A stretch of DNA of 16,916 nt from Lachnoclostridium sp. UBA1308 (GCA_002307215.1 DBTU01000007.1:30679-47594); one strand, 5' to 3'; positions 7,363-14,674 are shown, numbered from the stretch's first letter. Numbers and translations are program-made. The notes: generated from the letters alone by a model not told the origin.

Positions 7363-7737
7363 GTGGATAAAGTAATCCATCAAAATACAAAATTGCTTGC
7401 ACTGCTGAAGGGGTTGTTATTTTCTTATATCGTAACGGCATTTATTCTTCTGCTACTGTCCTTTCTTATGTTAAAGCTTGATCTACCGGGGAGTGTAATC
7501 GGCGGAGGTATTATTCTGGCGTATATTGTATCGACATTCCTGGGGGGCTTTTTAATTGGGAAAAAGGCAGAGCAAAGGAAATTCCTATGGGGTTTTGCGA
7601 TGGGAGTTGCCTATTTTGTTATTCTGCTCATAGTTTCTCTAATGATGAACAGGGTATCACCTATGCCGTTTGGTAATCTGCTGACCGCTTTTATCATTTG
7701 CAGTGTTAGCGGTATGCTGGGTGGAATGCTGAGCTAG
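7363..7737 (+). CDS. TIGR04086 family small membrane protein
   Basis: 124 residues, starting at GTG 7363, six bases after GGAGGTG (7351-7357). Four hydrophobic helices are visible: GLLFSYIVTAFILLLLSFLML, IIGG-type IILAYIVSTFLGGFLIG, FAMGVAYFVILLIVSLMM and LLTAFIICSVSGMLGGML. The Gly-rich packing, loop charge (KKAEQRK) and length fit the TIGR04086 family of clostridial membrane proteins, whose function is not established. Ninety bases separate it from the hydrolase gene, and a terminator follows, so it closes this group of genes. Confidence 0.7.
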   Translation: MDKVIHQNTKLLALLKGLLFSYIVTAFILLLLSFLMLKLDLPGSVIGGGIILAYIVSTFLGGFLIGKKAEQRKFLWGFAMGVAYFVILLIVSLMMNRVSPMPFGNLLTAFIICSVSGMLGGMLS

Positions 7738-7766
7738 TAAACGTAATTTGTCATATTTGCAGGATA

Positions 7767-7812
7767 GGAATAGACGATATTTGTAATAAATACGTCTATT
7801 CTTATTTATGTT
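7767..7812 (+). terminator. Intrinsic terminator after the TIGR04086 gene
   Basis: The stem pairs AATAGACG (7769-7776) with CGTCTATT (7793-7800), continued by TATTT/AAATA after one bulged base. It is followed by CTTATTTATGTT, a moderate U-rich tract. Confidence 0.6.
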
Positions 7813-7848
7813 GTAGTATCCTGTCATACGTTCCTATGGCAAAATGTA

Positions 7849-7877
7849 TTGTAATTTGATTCTGAATAAATTATACT
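7849..7877 (+). promoter_or_regulatory. Putative promoter of the rfbACDB operon
   Basis: TTGTAA (7849-7854), a 17-bp spacer, then TATACT (7872-7877), about 60 bases ahead of the rfbA start and just after the previous terminator. The -35 is weak and the -10 is good. Confidence 0.5.
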
Positions 7878-7938
7878 ATAGATTATTATAAATGCGTTTT
7901 GTTATGTAAAAATGATTAAAAAGGTATGGAGGTACCAT

Positions 7939-8808
7939 ATGAAAGGAATCATATTAGCCGGCGGTCTTGGGACAAGATTATATCCCGTTACCTTGGCTTT
8001 GTCCAAGCAAATCCTACCGGTTTATGATAAGCCGATGATTTACTATCCGATGTCTGTATTAATGCTTGCCGGAATACGTGAGATTTTAATTATCTCTTCA
8101 CCGCGGGATATCGGCGGGTTTCAGGAGTTGTTTGGTGATGGCAGCAGATTAGGACTACAGATAGAATATAAGATTCAGGCAGAGCCAAAGGGATTGGCAC
8201 AGGCATTTATCATTGGTGAAGAATTCATCGGTAATGACCGCGTTGCCTTAGTACTCGGAGATAATATATTCTATGGTGGAGGATTTCAGGGAGTACTGAA
8301 GAAGGCAGCAGAAAATGAATCGGGTGCTACAATATTCGGGTACTATGTAAAAGACCCGAAAGCTTATGGGGTGGTAGCCTTTAATCAGGATGGAACAGTT
8401 ACATCAATAGAAGAGAAGCCGGAGGAGCCAAAATCGAATTATGCAGTGCCGGGCTTATATTTTTATGACAATGAAGTAATACATATAGCGAAGAGTATTA
8501 AACCGTCTGCCAGAGGAGAACTGGAGATTACTGAGGTTAATAACCAATATCTCAAAAAAGGAGCGTTAAAAGTCGAGCTTTTAGCGCGTGGAATGGCGTG
8601 GCTGGATACTGGTAATCATGATGCTCTTTTAGAGGCATCGAATTATGTGGCTTCCATTCAAAAAAGGCAGGGCTTATATATTAGCTGCCTTGAAGAAATT
8701 GCATACAAACAAGGTTATATTGATAAAGAACAGCTGCTTAAGCTTGCAGATATGATGAAGACAACCGATTACGGCAAGTATCTCGTAGACGTGGCTGACG
8801 GTTTGTAG
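7939..8808 (+). CDS. rfbA: Glucose-1-phosphate thymidylyltransferase
   Basis: 289 residues from ATG 7939, six bases after GGAGG (7928-7932); a longer frame from 7912 has no site. It makes dTDP-glucose from glucose-1-phosphate and dTTP, the first step to dTDP-L-rhamnose, in the cytosol. The nucleotide-binding loop GGLGTRLYPVT comes at about residue 8, then Q-I-L-P-V-Y-D-K-P-M-I-Y-Y-P, GDNIFYG, EEKP and Y-A-V-P-G-L-Y-F-Y-D, all classic RmlA motifs. Length is normal for the family. It leads the operon and its product feeds rfbB. The ATGGAGG ribosome site places an extra ATG upstream, but here it is out of frame. Confidence 0.95.
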   Translation: MKGIILAGGLGTRLYPVTLALSKQILPVYDKPMIYYPMSVLMLAGIREILIISSPRDIGGFQELFGDGSRLGLQIEYKIQAEPKGLAQAFIIGEEFIGNDRVALVLGDNIFYGGGFQGVLKKAAENESGATIFGYYVKDPKAYGVVAFNQDGTVTSIEEKPEEPKSNYAVPGLYFYDNEVIHIAKSIKPSARGELEITEVNNQYLKKGALKVELLARGMAWLDTGNHDALLEASNYVASIQKRQGLYISCLEEIAYKQGYIDKEQLLKLADMMKTTDYGKYLVDVADGL

Positions 8809-8863
8809 GATTAAAAATTGTAATAGCCCAAATTCACGGGTTTGCGGCAGAATGGAGGATATA

Positions 8864-9421
8864 ATGGGTAATTTTATTTATCATAAATGTGACATCGAGG
8901 GATTATATGTGATTGAACCTAAGGTATTTGGAGATGCACGCGGATACTTTATGGAAACGTATCATTATGAGGACTTTAAGGAAGCAGGACTGTCCATGGC
9001 GTTTGTTCAGGACAATCAGTCCTCATCAGGAAAAGGTGTACTGAGAGGACTGCATTATCAGAAGGAACATCCTCAGGGCAAGCTGGTTCGGGTATTTTCC
9101 GGGCGTATCTATGATGTGGCAGTGGACCTAAGAAAGGATTCACCGACCTATGGAAAATATCATGGGGTAATTCTCACGGATGAGAATAAGCTTATGTTCT
9201 ATATTCCGGAGGGCTTTGCGCATGGATTTTTAGTACTGTCCGAAATTGCGGTATTCAATTATAAATGTACTGATTTTTATCATCCGGGTGATGAAGGCGG
9301 GATTATATGGAATGATCCGAATATCGGAGTGGACTGGCCATTACCTGAGGGCTTGCAACCGCGCCTTTCTGATAAGGATCAAATACTTCCCACCCTTTTA
9401 CAGAGTGGGTTTGCTTTTTAG
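8864..9421 (+). CDS. rfbC: dTDP-4-dehydrorhamnose 3,5-epimerase
   Basis: 185 residues. ATG 8864 lies five bases after GGAGG (8854-8858); an in-frame ATG at 8852 is part of that ribosome site and is less likely. It epimerises dTDP-4-dehydro-6-deoxyglucose at C3 and C5, the third pathway step. The cupin-fold motifs are present: LRGLHYQ with the catalytic His, DVAVDLR, PEGFAHGF, and a conserved Tyr/Phe-rich stretch YKCTDFYHP. Length is normal. It lies 55 bp after rfbA. A terminator-like hairpin overlaps its last codons (9389-9418), so expression of downstream genes may be lower. Confidence 0.95.
   Translation: MGNFIYHKCDIEGLYVIEPKVFGDARGYFMETYHYEDFKEAGLSMAFVQDNQSSSGKGVLRGLHYQKEHPQGKLVRVFSGRIYDVAVDLRKDSPTYGKYHGVILTDENKLMFYIPEGFAHGFLVLSEIAVFNYKCTDFYHPGDEGGIIWNDPNIGVDWPLPEGLQPRLSDKDQILPTLLQSGFAF
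9389..9418 (+). terminator. Weak terminator-like hairpin inside the rfbC 3' end
   Basis: CCCACCCT (9389-9396) pairs with AGAGTGGG (9402-9409) with one mismatch and a 5-base loop, followed by TTTGCTTTTT. It sits within coding sequence and the stem is short, so it could partially attenuate the operon or be coincidence. Confidence 0.3.
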
Positions 9422-9473
9422 ATGACAGATTGAGGCTAATGATAAGGAAATTTGTGTTAGAATGGAGGATTTC

Positions 9474-10349
9474 ATGAAAAGAATAATGATTACGGGAGCA
9501 TCCGGGCAGCTGGGACTTGCTCTTTATCGAGTATTAAAGGGAAATGAAGAATATCAATTGTACTTGACCGATGCCCTAAGTAGTGTTGACCAGACCGTAG
9601 AGGTTTTAGATATTACGAAGGAAGAGGCTGTGAATGGCTATGTTAGCCGAATCAATCCGGATATCATAATCAACTGTGCTGCCCTGACAGCTGTGGATCT
9701 TTGCGAGAGCGAGCAGGATAAGGCGTACAGCATTAATGCACTTGGACCAAAGCATCTTGCTGCTGCCGCAGACAAAGCCTGCGCAAAGCTGGTTCACATC
9801 TCAACCGATTATGTGTTTGATGGGAGAGCAAGTGAACCCTATACGGAAGCTTCACCGGTTAATCCAATCAGTGTGTACGGCAAGACGAAGCGAGCAGGGG
9901 AAGAATTTGTACGTGAATTATGCAAGAAATACTACATTCTTAGAACTGCATGGGTATATGGTGAAGGTAAGAACTTTGTGAAGACGATGCTTAGGTTATC
10001 GGAGAACAACAGTAAGATTAGAGTGGTTGCCGATCAGTTCGGCACACCGACCAGTGCGTTGGAGCTTGCAAGAGCAATCATCTTTCTAATGGAAACAGAA
10101 AGCTATGGGACATATCACGCAACCTGTGAAGGTAGTACCAATTGGTATGAATTCGCCGTTATGATATTTAAAGAAGCAGGAAAATCTGTAGAAGTTGAGC
10201 CAATCACATCGGAACAGTATCCGACTCCTGCCGCAAGGCCGATGTATTCGATACTAGATAACAAAGCGTTCAGAGAGCGTCATGGCTACTATATGAAGGA
10301 CTGGAAGGAAGCTTTCAGGGAGTACGCGCAAGAATGGAGGGAACTATGA
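9474..10349 (+). CDS. rfbD: dTDP-4-dehydrorhamnose reductase
   Basis: 291 residues from ATG 9474, five bases after GGAGG (9464-9468). An in-frame ATG at 9462 is embedded in that site. The enzyme reduces dTDP-4-dehydrorhamnose with NAD(P)H to dTDP-L-rhamnose, the last step. The extended-SDR motifs are GASGQLG (nucleotide loop near residue 7), S-T-D-Y-V-F-D-G (catalytic Thr/Ser), Y-G-K-T-K with catalytic Tyr and Lys, TAWVYG and ADQFGTPTSA, the RmlD signature. Its TGA overlaps the rfbB ATG (ATGA), so the two are translationally coupled. Confidence 0.95.
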   Translation: MKRIMITGASGQLGLALYRVLKGNEEYQLYLTDALSSVDQTVEVLDITKEEAVNGYVSRINPDIIINCAALTAVDLCESEQDKAYSINALGPKHLAAAADKACAKLVHISTDYVFDGRASEPYTEASPVNPISVYGKTKRAGEEFVRELCKKYYILRTAWVYGEGKNFVKTMLRLSENNSKIRVVADQFGTPTSALELARAIIFLMETESYGTYHATCEGSTNWYEFAVMIFKEAGKSVEVEPITSEQYPTPAARPMYSILDNKAFRERHGYYMKDWKEAFREYAQEWREL

Positions 10350-11422
10350 AGAACTATCTGATTACAGGTGGAGCAGGATTTATCGGATCCAATTTTATTC
10401 TGTATATGCTTAAAAAATATAGAACTGATATTACAATCATCAATCTGGACAATCTCACTTATGCAGGAAATCTTGAGAATTTAAAGGAAGTGGAAAAGCT
10501 TGAGAATTACCGGTTTATTAAGGCGGATATCTGTGACCGAGATGCGGTAATGAAGGTTTTTGAAACCAATGAGATAGACAGAGTAATACATTTTGCGGCT
10601 GAGAGCCATGTTGACCGCAGTATCAGAAATCCCGAGGTATTTGTAAATACCAATGTCCTTGGAACAATGAATTTAATCAATGCGGCTAAGATATCGTGGG
10701 AAACCCCGGACGGTTACAAGAAGGATAAGAAATATGTACAGGTATCTACAGATGAAGTATATGGTTCACTGGAAACTGAAGAAGAATTTTTCTATGAGAC
10801 AACTCCATTAAACCCCCACAGCCCTTATTCAGCAAGTAAGGCATCTGCAGATTTTCTTGTTAAGGCATATATCGATACCTTCCGATTCCCTGCGAATATC
10901 ACAAGATGCAGTAATAACTACGGTCCATATCAATTTCCGGAAAAGTTAATTCCCCTGATGATAAACAATGCGCTTTCCGGCAAGAACCTTCCGGTTTACG
11001 GAACGGGTAAGAATGTCAGAGACTGGCTCTATGTGGAGGATCATGCAAAGGCAATCGATCTTGTAGCTGAGAGTGCCAAAGCAGGTGAGATTTATAATGT
11101 CGGTGGTCATAATGAGAAGAGAAATATTGAGATTGTAACACTGATTATCGATACCTTACTTGAGATACTTCCCGAGAAAGATGCAAGGAGGGACTTAATC
11201 AGCCATGATTTGATTACATATGTAGAAGATCGTAAGGGTCATGATTTTCGTTATGCGATAGCACCGGATAAGATTAAGGCGGACCTTGGATGGGAGCCTG
11301 AGACTCCCTTTAGTAAGGGAATAAAGTTAACGATTGAGTGGTATCTTAAAAATATAGACTGGATGGAACATGTAACAAAGGGTGATTATCAAAAATATTA
11401 CAGCGAGATGTATCATGTATAA
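10346..11422 (+). CDS. rfbB: dTDP-glucose 4,6-dehydratase
   Basis: 358 residues from ATG 10346, overlapping the rfbD stop by ATGA; GGAGG lies at 10336-10340. It converts dTDP-glucose to dTDP-4-dehydro-6-deoxyglucose with bound NAD. Motifs: TGGAGFIGSNF (nucleotide loop), HFAAESHVDRS, STDEVYG with the catalytic Asp-Glu pair, Y-S-A-S-K, R-C-S-N-N-Y-G-P-Y-Q-F-P-E-K and VRDWLYVEDH. Length is normal. Gene order A-C-D-B gives a full dTDP-L-rhamnose set, supplying rhamnose for surface polysaccharide. No glycosyltransferase or polymer export gene lies in the window. No clear terminator follows; only a 5-bp hairpin is seen at 11455-11468, so readthrough into rlmB is possible. Confidence 0.95.
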   Translation: MKNYLITGGAGFIGSNFILYMLKKYRTDITIINLDNLTYAGNLENLKEVEKLENYRFIKADICDRDAVMKVFETNEIDRVIHFAAESHVDRSIRNPEVFVNTNVLGTMNLINAAKISWETPDGYKKDKKYVQVSTDEVYGSLETEEEFFYETTPLNPHSPYSASKASADFLVKAYIDTFRFPANITRCSNNYGPYQFPEKLIPLMINNALSGKNLPVYGTGKNVRDWLYVEDHAKAIDLVAESAKAGEIYNVGGHNEKRNIEIVTLIIDTLLEILPEKDARRDLISHDLITYVEDRKGHDFRYAIAPDKIKADLGWEPETPFSKGIKLTIEWYLKNIDWMEHVTKGDYQKYYSEMYHV

Positions 11423-11506
11423 AGCAATAGTCATCAGGTAAGCATAAATATAGGCGTGAGTATTCACGTACAAAATCGAGATTAGGCAGAGAGGTTTGGT
11501 ACTCAA

Positions 11507-12247
11507 ATGAGGTATGAGGAATTTACAATCGAAGGACGCAATACGGTAATGGAGGCCTTTCGCGCAGGTAAGACAATTGACCGTCTATTTGTACTGGATG
11601 GCTGTCAGGATGGCCCGGTGAAATCCATAGTGAGAGAAGCTAGGAAGACAGATTGCATTATCACCTTTGTGAAGAAGGAACGTCTGGATCAGCAATCCGA
11701 GACAGGGAAGCATCAAGGCGTTATTGCATATGCAGCAGCCTACGAGTATGCGGAAGTAGAAGATATTTTAAAGGCAGCAGAGGAAAAGGGTGAACCACCT
11801 TTCATCATTTTACTTGATAATATAGAAGACCCACATAATCTCGGAGCAATTATAAGAACCGCACATCAGGCCGGAGCACATGGCGTCATTATACCAAAAA
11901 GACGTGCAGTAGGACTGACGGCTACAGTTGCAAAGGTTTCTTCAGGAGCTATTAACTATTTACCGGTTGCTAAGGTTACAAACCTATCTGTAACTATTGA
12001 GGAATTAAAGGAAAAAGGCTTATGGTTTGTGTGTGCAGACATGGAAGGTGAGCTGATGTACAGCTTGAACTTAAAGGGACCCATCGGACTGGTTATCGGT
12101 AGTGAAGGAGAAGGAGTTGCCAGACTGGTCAAGGAGAAATGTGATTATATTGCAAAGATACCTATGTTTGGTAAGGTGGATTCACTGAATGCATCCGTAG
12201 CAATGGGAGTTATGGCTTATGAGATAGTGAGACAGAGATTAATGTGA
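11507..12247 (+). CDS. rlmB: 23S rRNA (guanosine-2'-O)-methyltransferase RlmB (TrmH/SpoU family)
   Basis: 246 residues from ATG 11507; GAGAGG (11489-11494) lies 12 bases upstream, a rather long gap. An N-terminal substrate-binding domain (residues ~1-75: EGRNTVMEAFRAGKTIDRLFV, then KHQGVIAYAAAYEY) precedes the knotted SPOUT domain. SpoU motifs are DNIEDPHNLGAIIRTAHQAG (motif 1 with catalytic Arg), GLVIGSEGEG (motif 2) and IPMFGKVDSLNASVA (motif 3). The E. coli ortholog methylates G2251 in the ribosomal P loop using S-adenosylmethionine; the same role is inferred here. In Clostridia and Bacillus the gene normally lies near sigH with a YacP gene between them; YacP is absent here. Confidence 0.9.
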   Translation: MRYEEFTIEGRNTVMEAFRAGKTIDRLFVLDGCQDGPVKSIVREARKTDCIITFVKKERLDQQSETGKHQGVIAYAAAYEYAEVEDILKAAEEKGEPPFIILLDNIEDPHNLGAIIRTAHQAGAHGVIIPKRRAVGLTATVAKVSSGAINYLPVAKVTNLSVTIEELKEKGLWFVCADMEGELMYSLNLKGPIGLVIGSEGEGVARLVKEKCDYIAKIPMFGKVDSLNASVAMGVMAYEIVRQRLM

Positions 12248-12322
12248 AAATTAAAAGCCATTTTCACACTTAGAAGTTTGAGCCTGCGTAATCCTCGGCC
12301 CAAACTAATTCTAAGGGCAGGC
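12243..12322 (+). ncRNA. Structured RNA between rlmB and sigH with two exclusive folds
   Basis: A first hairpin TGTGAAAAT/ATTTTCACA (12243-12251 with 12260-12268) overlaps the rlmB stop and has no U-tract. A second long stem has CTTAGAA, GTTTG and GCC pairing with GGC, CAAAC and TTCTAAG between 12269 and 12315. GCCTGC (12282-12287) can instead pair with GCAGGC (12317-12322), which would break the upper part of that stem. This is read directly from sequence; a regulatory role for sigH or RNA processing is inference. Confidence 0.4.
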
Positions 12323-12373
12323 ATGTTAAGTTAATATGAACCAAGGGAAATGTAGTTAGGAGAATAAATTAGA

Positions 12374-13033
12374 ATGAAGCCGGATCAGCAGAAGGGCTTT
12401 TTAAAAGCTACAATTAAATATGTCGCATTACCGGATGAAGAAATCGTAGGCAGAATACAAAGTGGGGATCAGCTTGCCGTAGATTATCTCTTCGAAAAAT
12501 ATAAATATCTGGTACGTAATAAGGCAAAGGCGTTTTATCTGATCGGTGGTGATAAGGACGATTTAATTCAGGAAGGAATGATCGGCCTTTACAAAGCCAT
12601 CCGTGATTATCATTCGGATAAGGAGAATTCCTTTTTTAACTTTGCCGATTTATGCATCTCCCGCCAGATATACAGTGCAATCAAGGCTTCCAACCGTAAG
12701 AAAAATATACCATTAAATAATTACATATCGCTGGACACACCGGCTTACGGCGAAAGCAATGACACTGAGGATAAGGAAACTCTGGTTGACATAATTCAGC
12801 AGAATTATGTAACCAATCCGGAGGAATTAGTTATTGACAAAGAGAATACCAGTATGATAGAATATGAACTTGTAAGGCGTCTGAGCGACCTTGAAAAACA
12901 GGTTCTGGGCTTATATATGAAGGATTTGAAGTATGTGCAGATTGCAGAAGCATTGGGCAAAGAACCAAAGACAATCGACAATGCATTGACAAGAATCAAA
13001 ACAAAGCTAAATCAGGTGCTCAAAGAGATTTAA
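12374..13033 (+). CDS. sigH: RNA polymerase sigma-H factor (SigH/Spo0H type)
   Basis: 219 residues from ATG 12374, with TAGGAGA (12357-12363) 10 bases upstream. Sigma region 2 is well conserved: KYLVRNKAKAFYLIGGDKDDLIQEGMIGLYKAIRDY, then FADLCISRQIYSAIKASNRKK, with the core-binding and -10 melting segments. Region 4, at about 168-215, is a helix-turn-helix (LSDLEKQVLGLYMKDLKYVQIAEALG, then DNALTRIKTKL) that reads the -35. The pattern matches SigH of sporulating Firmicutes, which directs early sporulation and stationary-phase genes. The neighbouring rlmB supports the assignment. tRNA-Thr follows 7 bp after the stop. Confidence 0.9.
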   Translation: MKPDQQKGFLKATIKYVALPDEEIVGRIQSGDQLAVDYLFEKYKYLVRNKAKAFYLIGGDKDDLIQEGMIGLYKAIRDYHSDKENSFFNFADLCISRQIYSAIKASNRKKNIPLNNYISLDTPAYGESNDTEDKETLVDIIQQNYVTNPEELVIDKENTSMIEYELVRRLSDLEKQVLGLYMKDLKYVQIAEALGKEPKTIDNALTRIKTKLNQVLKEI

Positions 13034-13040
13034 GGCATCT

Positions 13041-13113
13041 GCTGCCATGGCTCAGTCGGTAGAGCGTCACCTTGGTAAGGTGGAGGTCGCGGGTTCGATT
13101 CCCGCTGGTAGCT
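13041..13113 (+). tRNA. tRNA-Thr (anticodon GGT)
   Basis: A full cloverleaf is visible: acceptor GCTGCCA/TGGTAGC with one G-U pair, D stem GCTC/GAGC, anticodon stem TCACC/GGTGG with loop TTGGTAA, and T arm GCGGG-TTCGATT-CCCGC. The anticodon GGT reads ACC/ACT. Discriminator base is U. CCA is not encoded. It lies 7 bp after sigH. Confidence 0.95.
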
Positions 13114-13161
13114 TAGTGAAAACCTAGGAAATACAGGCTTTGAGGGAATATGGAGAAAAGG

Positions 13162-13190
13162 AAAGGCACTCGAAAGAGTGCCTTTTTTGC
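13162..13190. terminator. Strong bidirectional terminator between convergent tRNA genes
   Basis: AAAGGCACTC (13162-13171), loop GAAA, then GAGTGCCTTT (13176-13185), continued by TTT to a run of six T after the GC core. On the minus strand the stem is followed by CCTTTCCTTTTC. It is placed to end both the tRNA-Thr and the tRNA-Val transcripts. Confidence 0.9.
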
Positions 13191-13208
13191 GCTTATTAAG
13201 ATAATAAA

Positions 13209-13281
13209 TAGAGACAGCTGGACTTGAACCAGTGACCCCTTGCTTGTCGAGCAAGTGCTCTCCCAACTGAGCTATGCCTCC
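13209..13281 (-). tRNA. tRNA-Val (anticodon GAC)
   Basis: Cloverleaf on the minus strand: acceptor GGAGGCA with TGTCTCT, D stem GCTC/GAGC, anticodon stem CTTGC/GCAAG with loop TCGACAA (anticodon GAC, Val), and T loop TTCAAGT closed by CTGG/CCAG. Two weak spots are a G1-U72 closing pair and an A-C mismatch at the base of the T stem. CCA is not encoded. Confidence 0.9.
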
Positions 13282-13291
13282 ATAATTCGGG

Positions 13292-13320
13292 ATTATAGCA
13301 TGAAACAAAACATAATTCAA
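13292..13320 (-). promoter_or_regulatory. Promoter of tRNA-Val
   Basis: Read on the minus strand: TTGAAT (13320-13315), a 17-bp spacer, then TATAAT (13297-13292), 10 bases ahead of the mature tRNA 5' end at 13281. The spacing is ideal for sigma-A. Confidence 0.75.
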
Positions 13321-13370
13321 GATGATTGAGACATAGATAAATAAGTTAAAAGGAAGGAGGTTTATCATCA

Positions 13371-13562
13371 TTATTTAGGTGTGCAGATATCATATAACTC
13401 CACTAAACTTGTGACCTTAAAGGTACTTTGAATTTCATCAGAAGATTTTTGTGACTTTCCGCTTATCCAGCAGGTATCAATTCCTGACAGAAGGCCACCT
13501 TTTATATCAGTACTTAATGAATCTCCGATAATAATTAAATAACTGGAAATATATGGTAGAAA
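13371..13562 (-). pseudogene. C-terminal remnant of a HAD-superfamily (YjjG-like) phosphatase gene
   Basis: On the minus strand, between an in-frame stop at 13563-13565 and TAA at 13373-13371, the frame codes 63 residues including YLIIIGDSLSTDIKGG, then SGIDTCWISG, and ending LVELYDICTPK. GDSLxxDIxGG followed by GIDTCW is motif IV and its downstream segment in HAD hydrolases of the YjjG/YfnB type, normally at about residue 160-180 of a ~230-residue protein. The catalytic N-terminal domain (DxDxT) is absent from the flanking sequence, so the gene has lost about 160 residues. It sits directly ahead of tRNA-Val and directly behind the TIR-protein gene, so the break is likely the junction of an insertion or deletion. 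Confidence 0.75.
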
Positions 13563-13603
13563 TTAACAAGCTTTTATAGTACAATAATTTTATTGGAAGG
13601 CGA

Positions 13604-13687
13604 GTGTGCAAAATAACAACACCAACACCATTTTCTATAGATCCACATGAATTGATTTTGGAAGGATTAAGTCTACTACTAACATGA
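13604..13687 (+). CDS. Possible 27-residue peptide upstream of the TIR gene
   Basis: A GTG-start frame (13604) after GGAAGG (only 3 bases away) codes a peptide containing TPTPFSIDPHELILEG and ending SLLLT. It stops 14 bases ahead of the TIR protein start. The spacing is too short for a confident call. It could be a leader peptide or chance; no homolog is recognised. Confidence 0.2.
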   Translation: MCKITTPTPFSIDPHELILEGLSLLLT

Positions 13688-13701
13688 AAGGAATCGTTTA
13701 A

Positions 13702-14481
13702 ATGAAAAAGATATTTATATCATATGCTCATAATGATATATATTTCAAAGTTGATGAATTAATAAATACGCTCAAAGAAAGTAATTATGAAATCATTTGG
13801 GATCAGGGTATTATTGAAATTGGTGATCATCTAATCAATCAAATAAAGAAAAGTATTTCTGACTGTGATTATGTGTTGTCTATATTGACTCCGATTTCAT
13901 ACCAAAGACCATGGGTTATTCGCGAACTGCATGAAGCGTTATTACAGGAACAATTAAGAGGGAAAAAAGTACTTTTACCAATTGTTATCGGTGGTCTAAA
14001 TCGTTCCCAAATAGCTGAAATTGATAGTTATCTTGGGTGGTTGCGAACAGATCCTTATCTGAAAATAATTGAAGACGCAAGTAAGCTGGATTCTTTAATT
14101 AAGGATCTAAACGGATTAGGGGATAACGCAGCGATTAGCAACCAAAATTTTTCTTTCTTTCCAATCCTAGAAGATAATTTAAATATATATAGAACGAACG
14201 ACTTAATAGCTTTTGGCCTAAACGAAAAAAATAAATATGTCAGAACGGTTGATTCTTATATATTAATCGGGTTTGATAAAGGTAAAGAATTTAAACATAT
14301 AGTAAAATGCAACGAAAATGATGTATTACATATAAAGAATATATTAGGTCAGTACAAAGAAATATATGTGTCGGGCGTTGAACCCTTTGTAAAAGAACAA
14401 AGCTTATGCTGGTTTTTGGACAAACGATATGATATTACGTCCAAATTAAATGATCCATATTGTAATAACATATTTTTGTAG
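13702..14481 (+). CDS. Stand-alone TIR-domain protein, probable NAD-directed defence effector
   Basis: 259 residues from ATG 13702, with AAAGGAA (13687-13693) 8 bases upstream. The N-terminal ~135 residues are a TIR domain: KIFISYAHND (strand A, box 1), IIWDQG, then SILTPISYQRPWVIRELHEAL. Ser66, Trp71 and Glu75 fit the S-x4-W-x3-E pattern in which Glu is the catalytic residue of NAD-cleaving TIRs. LLPIVIGGL follows. The C-terminal ~120 residues (from about 148) contain alternating strands such as YILIGFDKGKEF and EIYVSGVEPF and match no domain I recognise. It is a candidate ligand sensor. There is no membrane segment. It is very AT-rich and lies beside a broken HAD gene and two tRNAs, as accessory or defence genes often do. 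A partner gene is not obvious. Confidence 0.75.
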   Translation: MKKIFISYAHNDIYFKVDELINTLKESNYEIIWDQGIIEIGDHLINQIKKSISDCDYVLSILTPISYQRPWVIRELHEALLQEQLRGKKVLLPIVIGGLNRSQIAEIDSYLGWLRTDPYLKIIEDASKLDSLIKDLNGLGDNAAISNQNFSFFPILEDNLNIYRTNDLIAFGLNEKNKYVRTVDSYILIGFDKGKEFKHIVKCNENDVLHIKNILGQYKEIYVSGVEPFVKEQSLCWFLDKRYDITSKLNDPYCNNIFL

Positions 14482-14674
14482 GGAAATAGAGGTATCGTAC
14501 AAGCTTATTATCAATTCCTATTCTTGCTATTTATGTGCGGACACTTGCTTCCATGAAAAATAATAAAATTTACACCGTAATTTAAGAAACATATCTAGAT
14601 ATAATGAGATTTTCATAGTACAATAGACATATGATACAAGATGATATGTGAATTAACGGAGGCTTTGAATTTGT

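Noticed and set aside
9736..9981. 81-residue frame inside rfbD
   Set aside because: It lies in the +1 frame of a strongly conserved enzyme and has no ribosome site or family motif.
13030..13371. 113-residue minus-strand frame containing GGIAQLGEHLLDKQGVTGSS
   Set aside because: This is a translation of the two tRNA genes and their terminator; the same spurious peptide is well known from tRNA loci.
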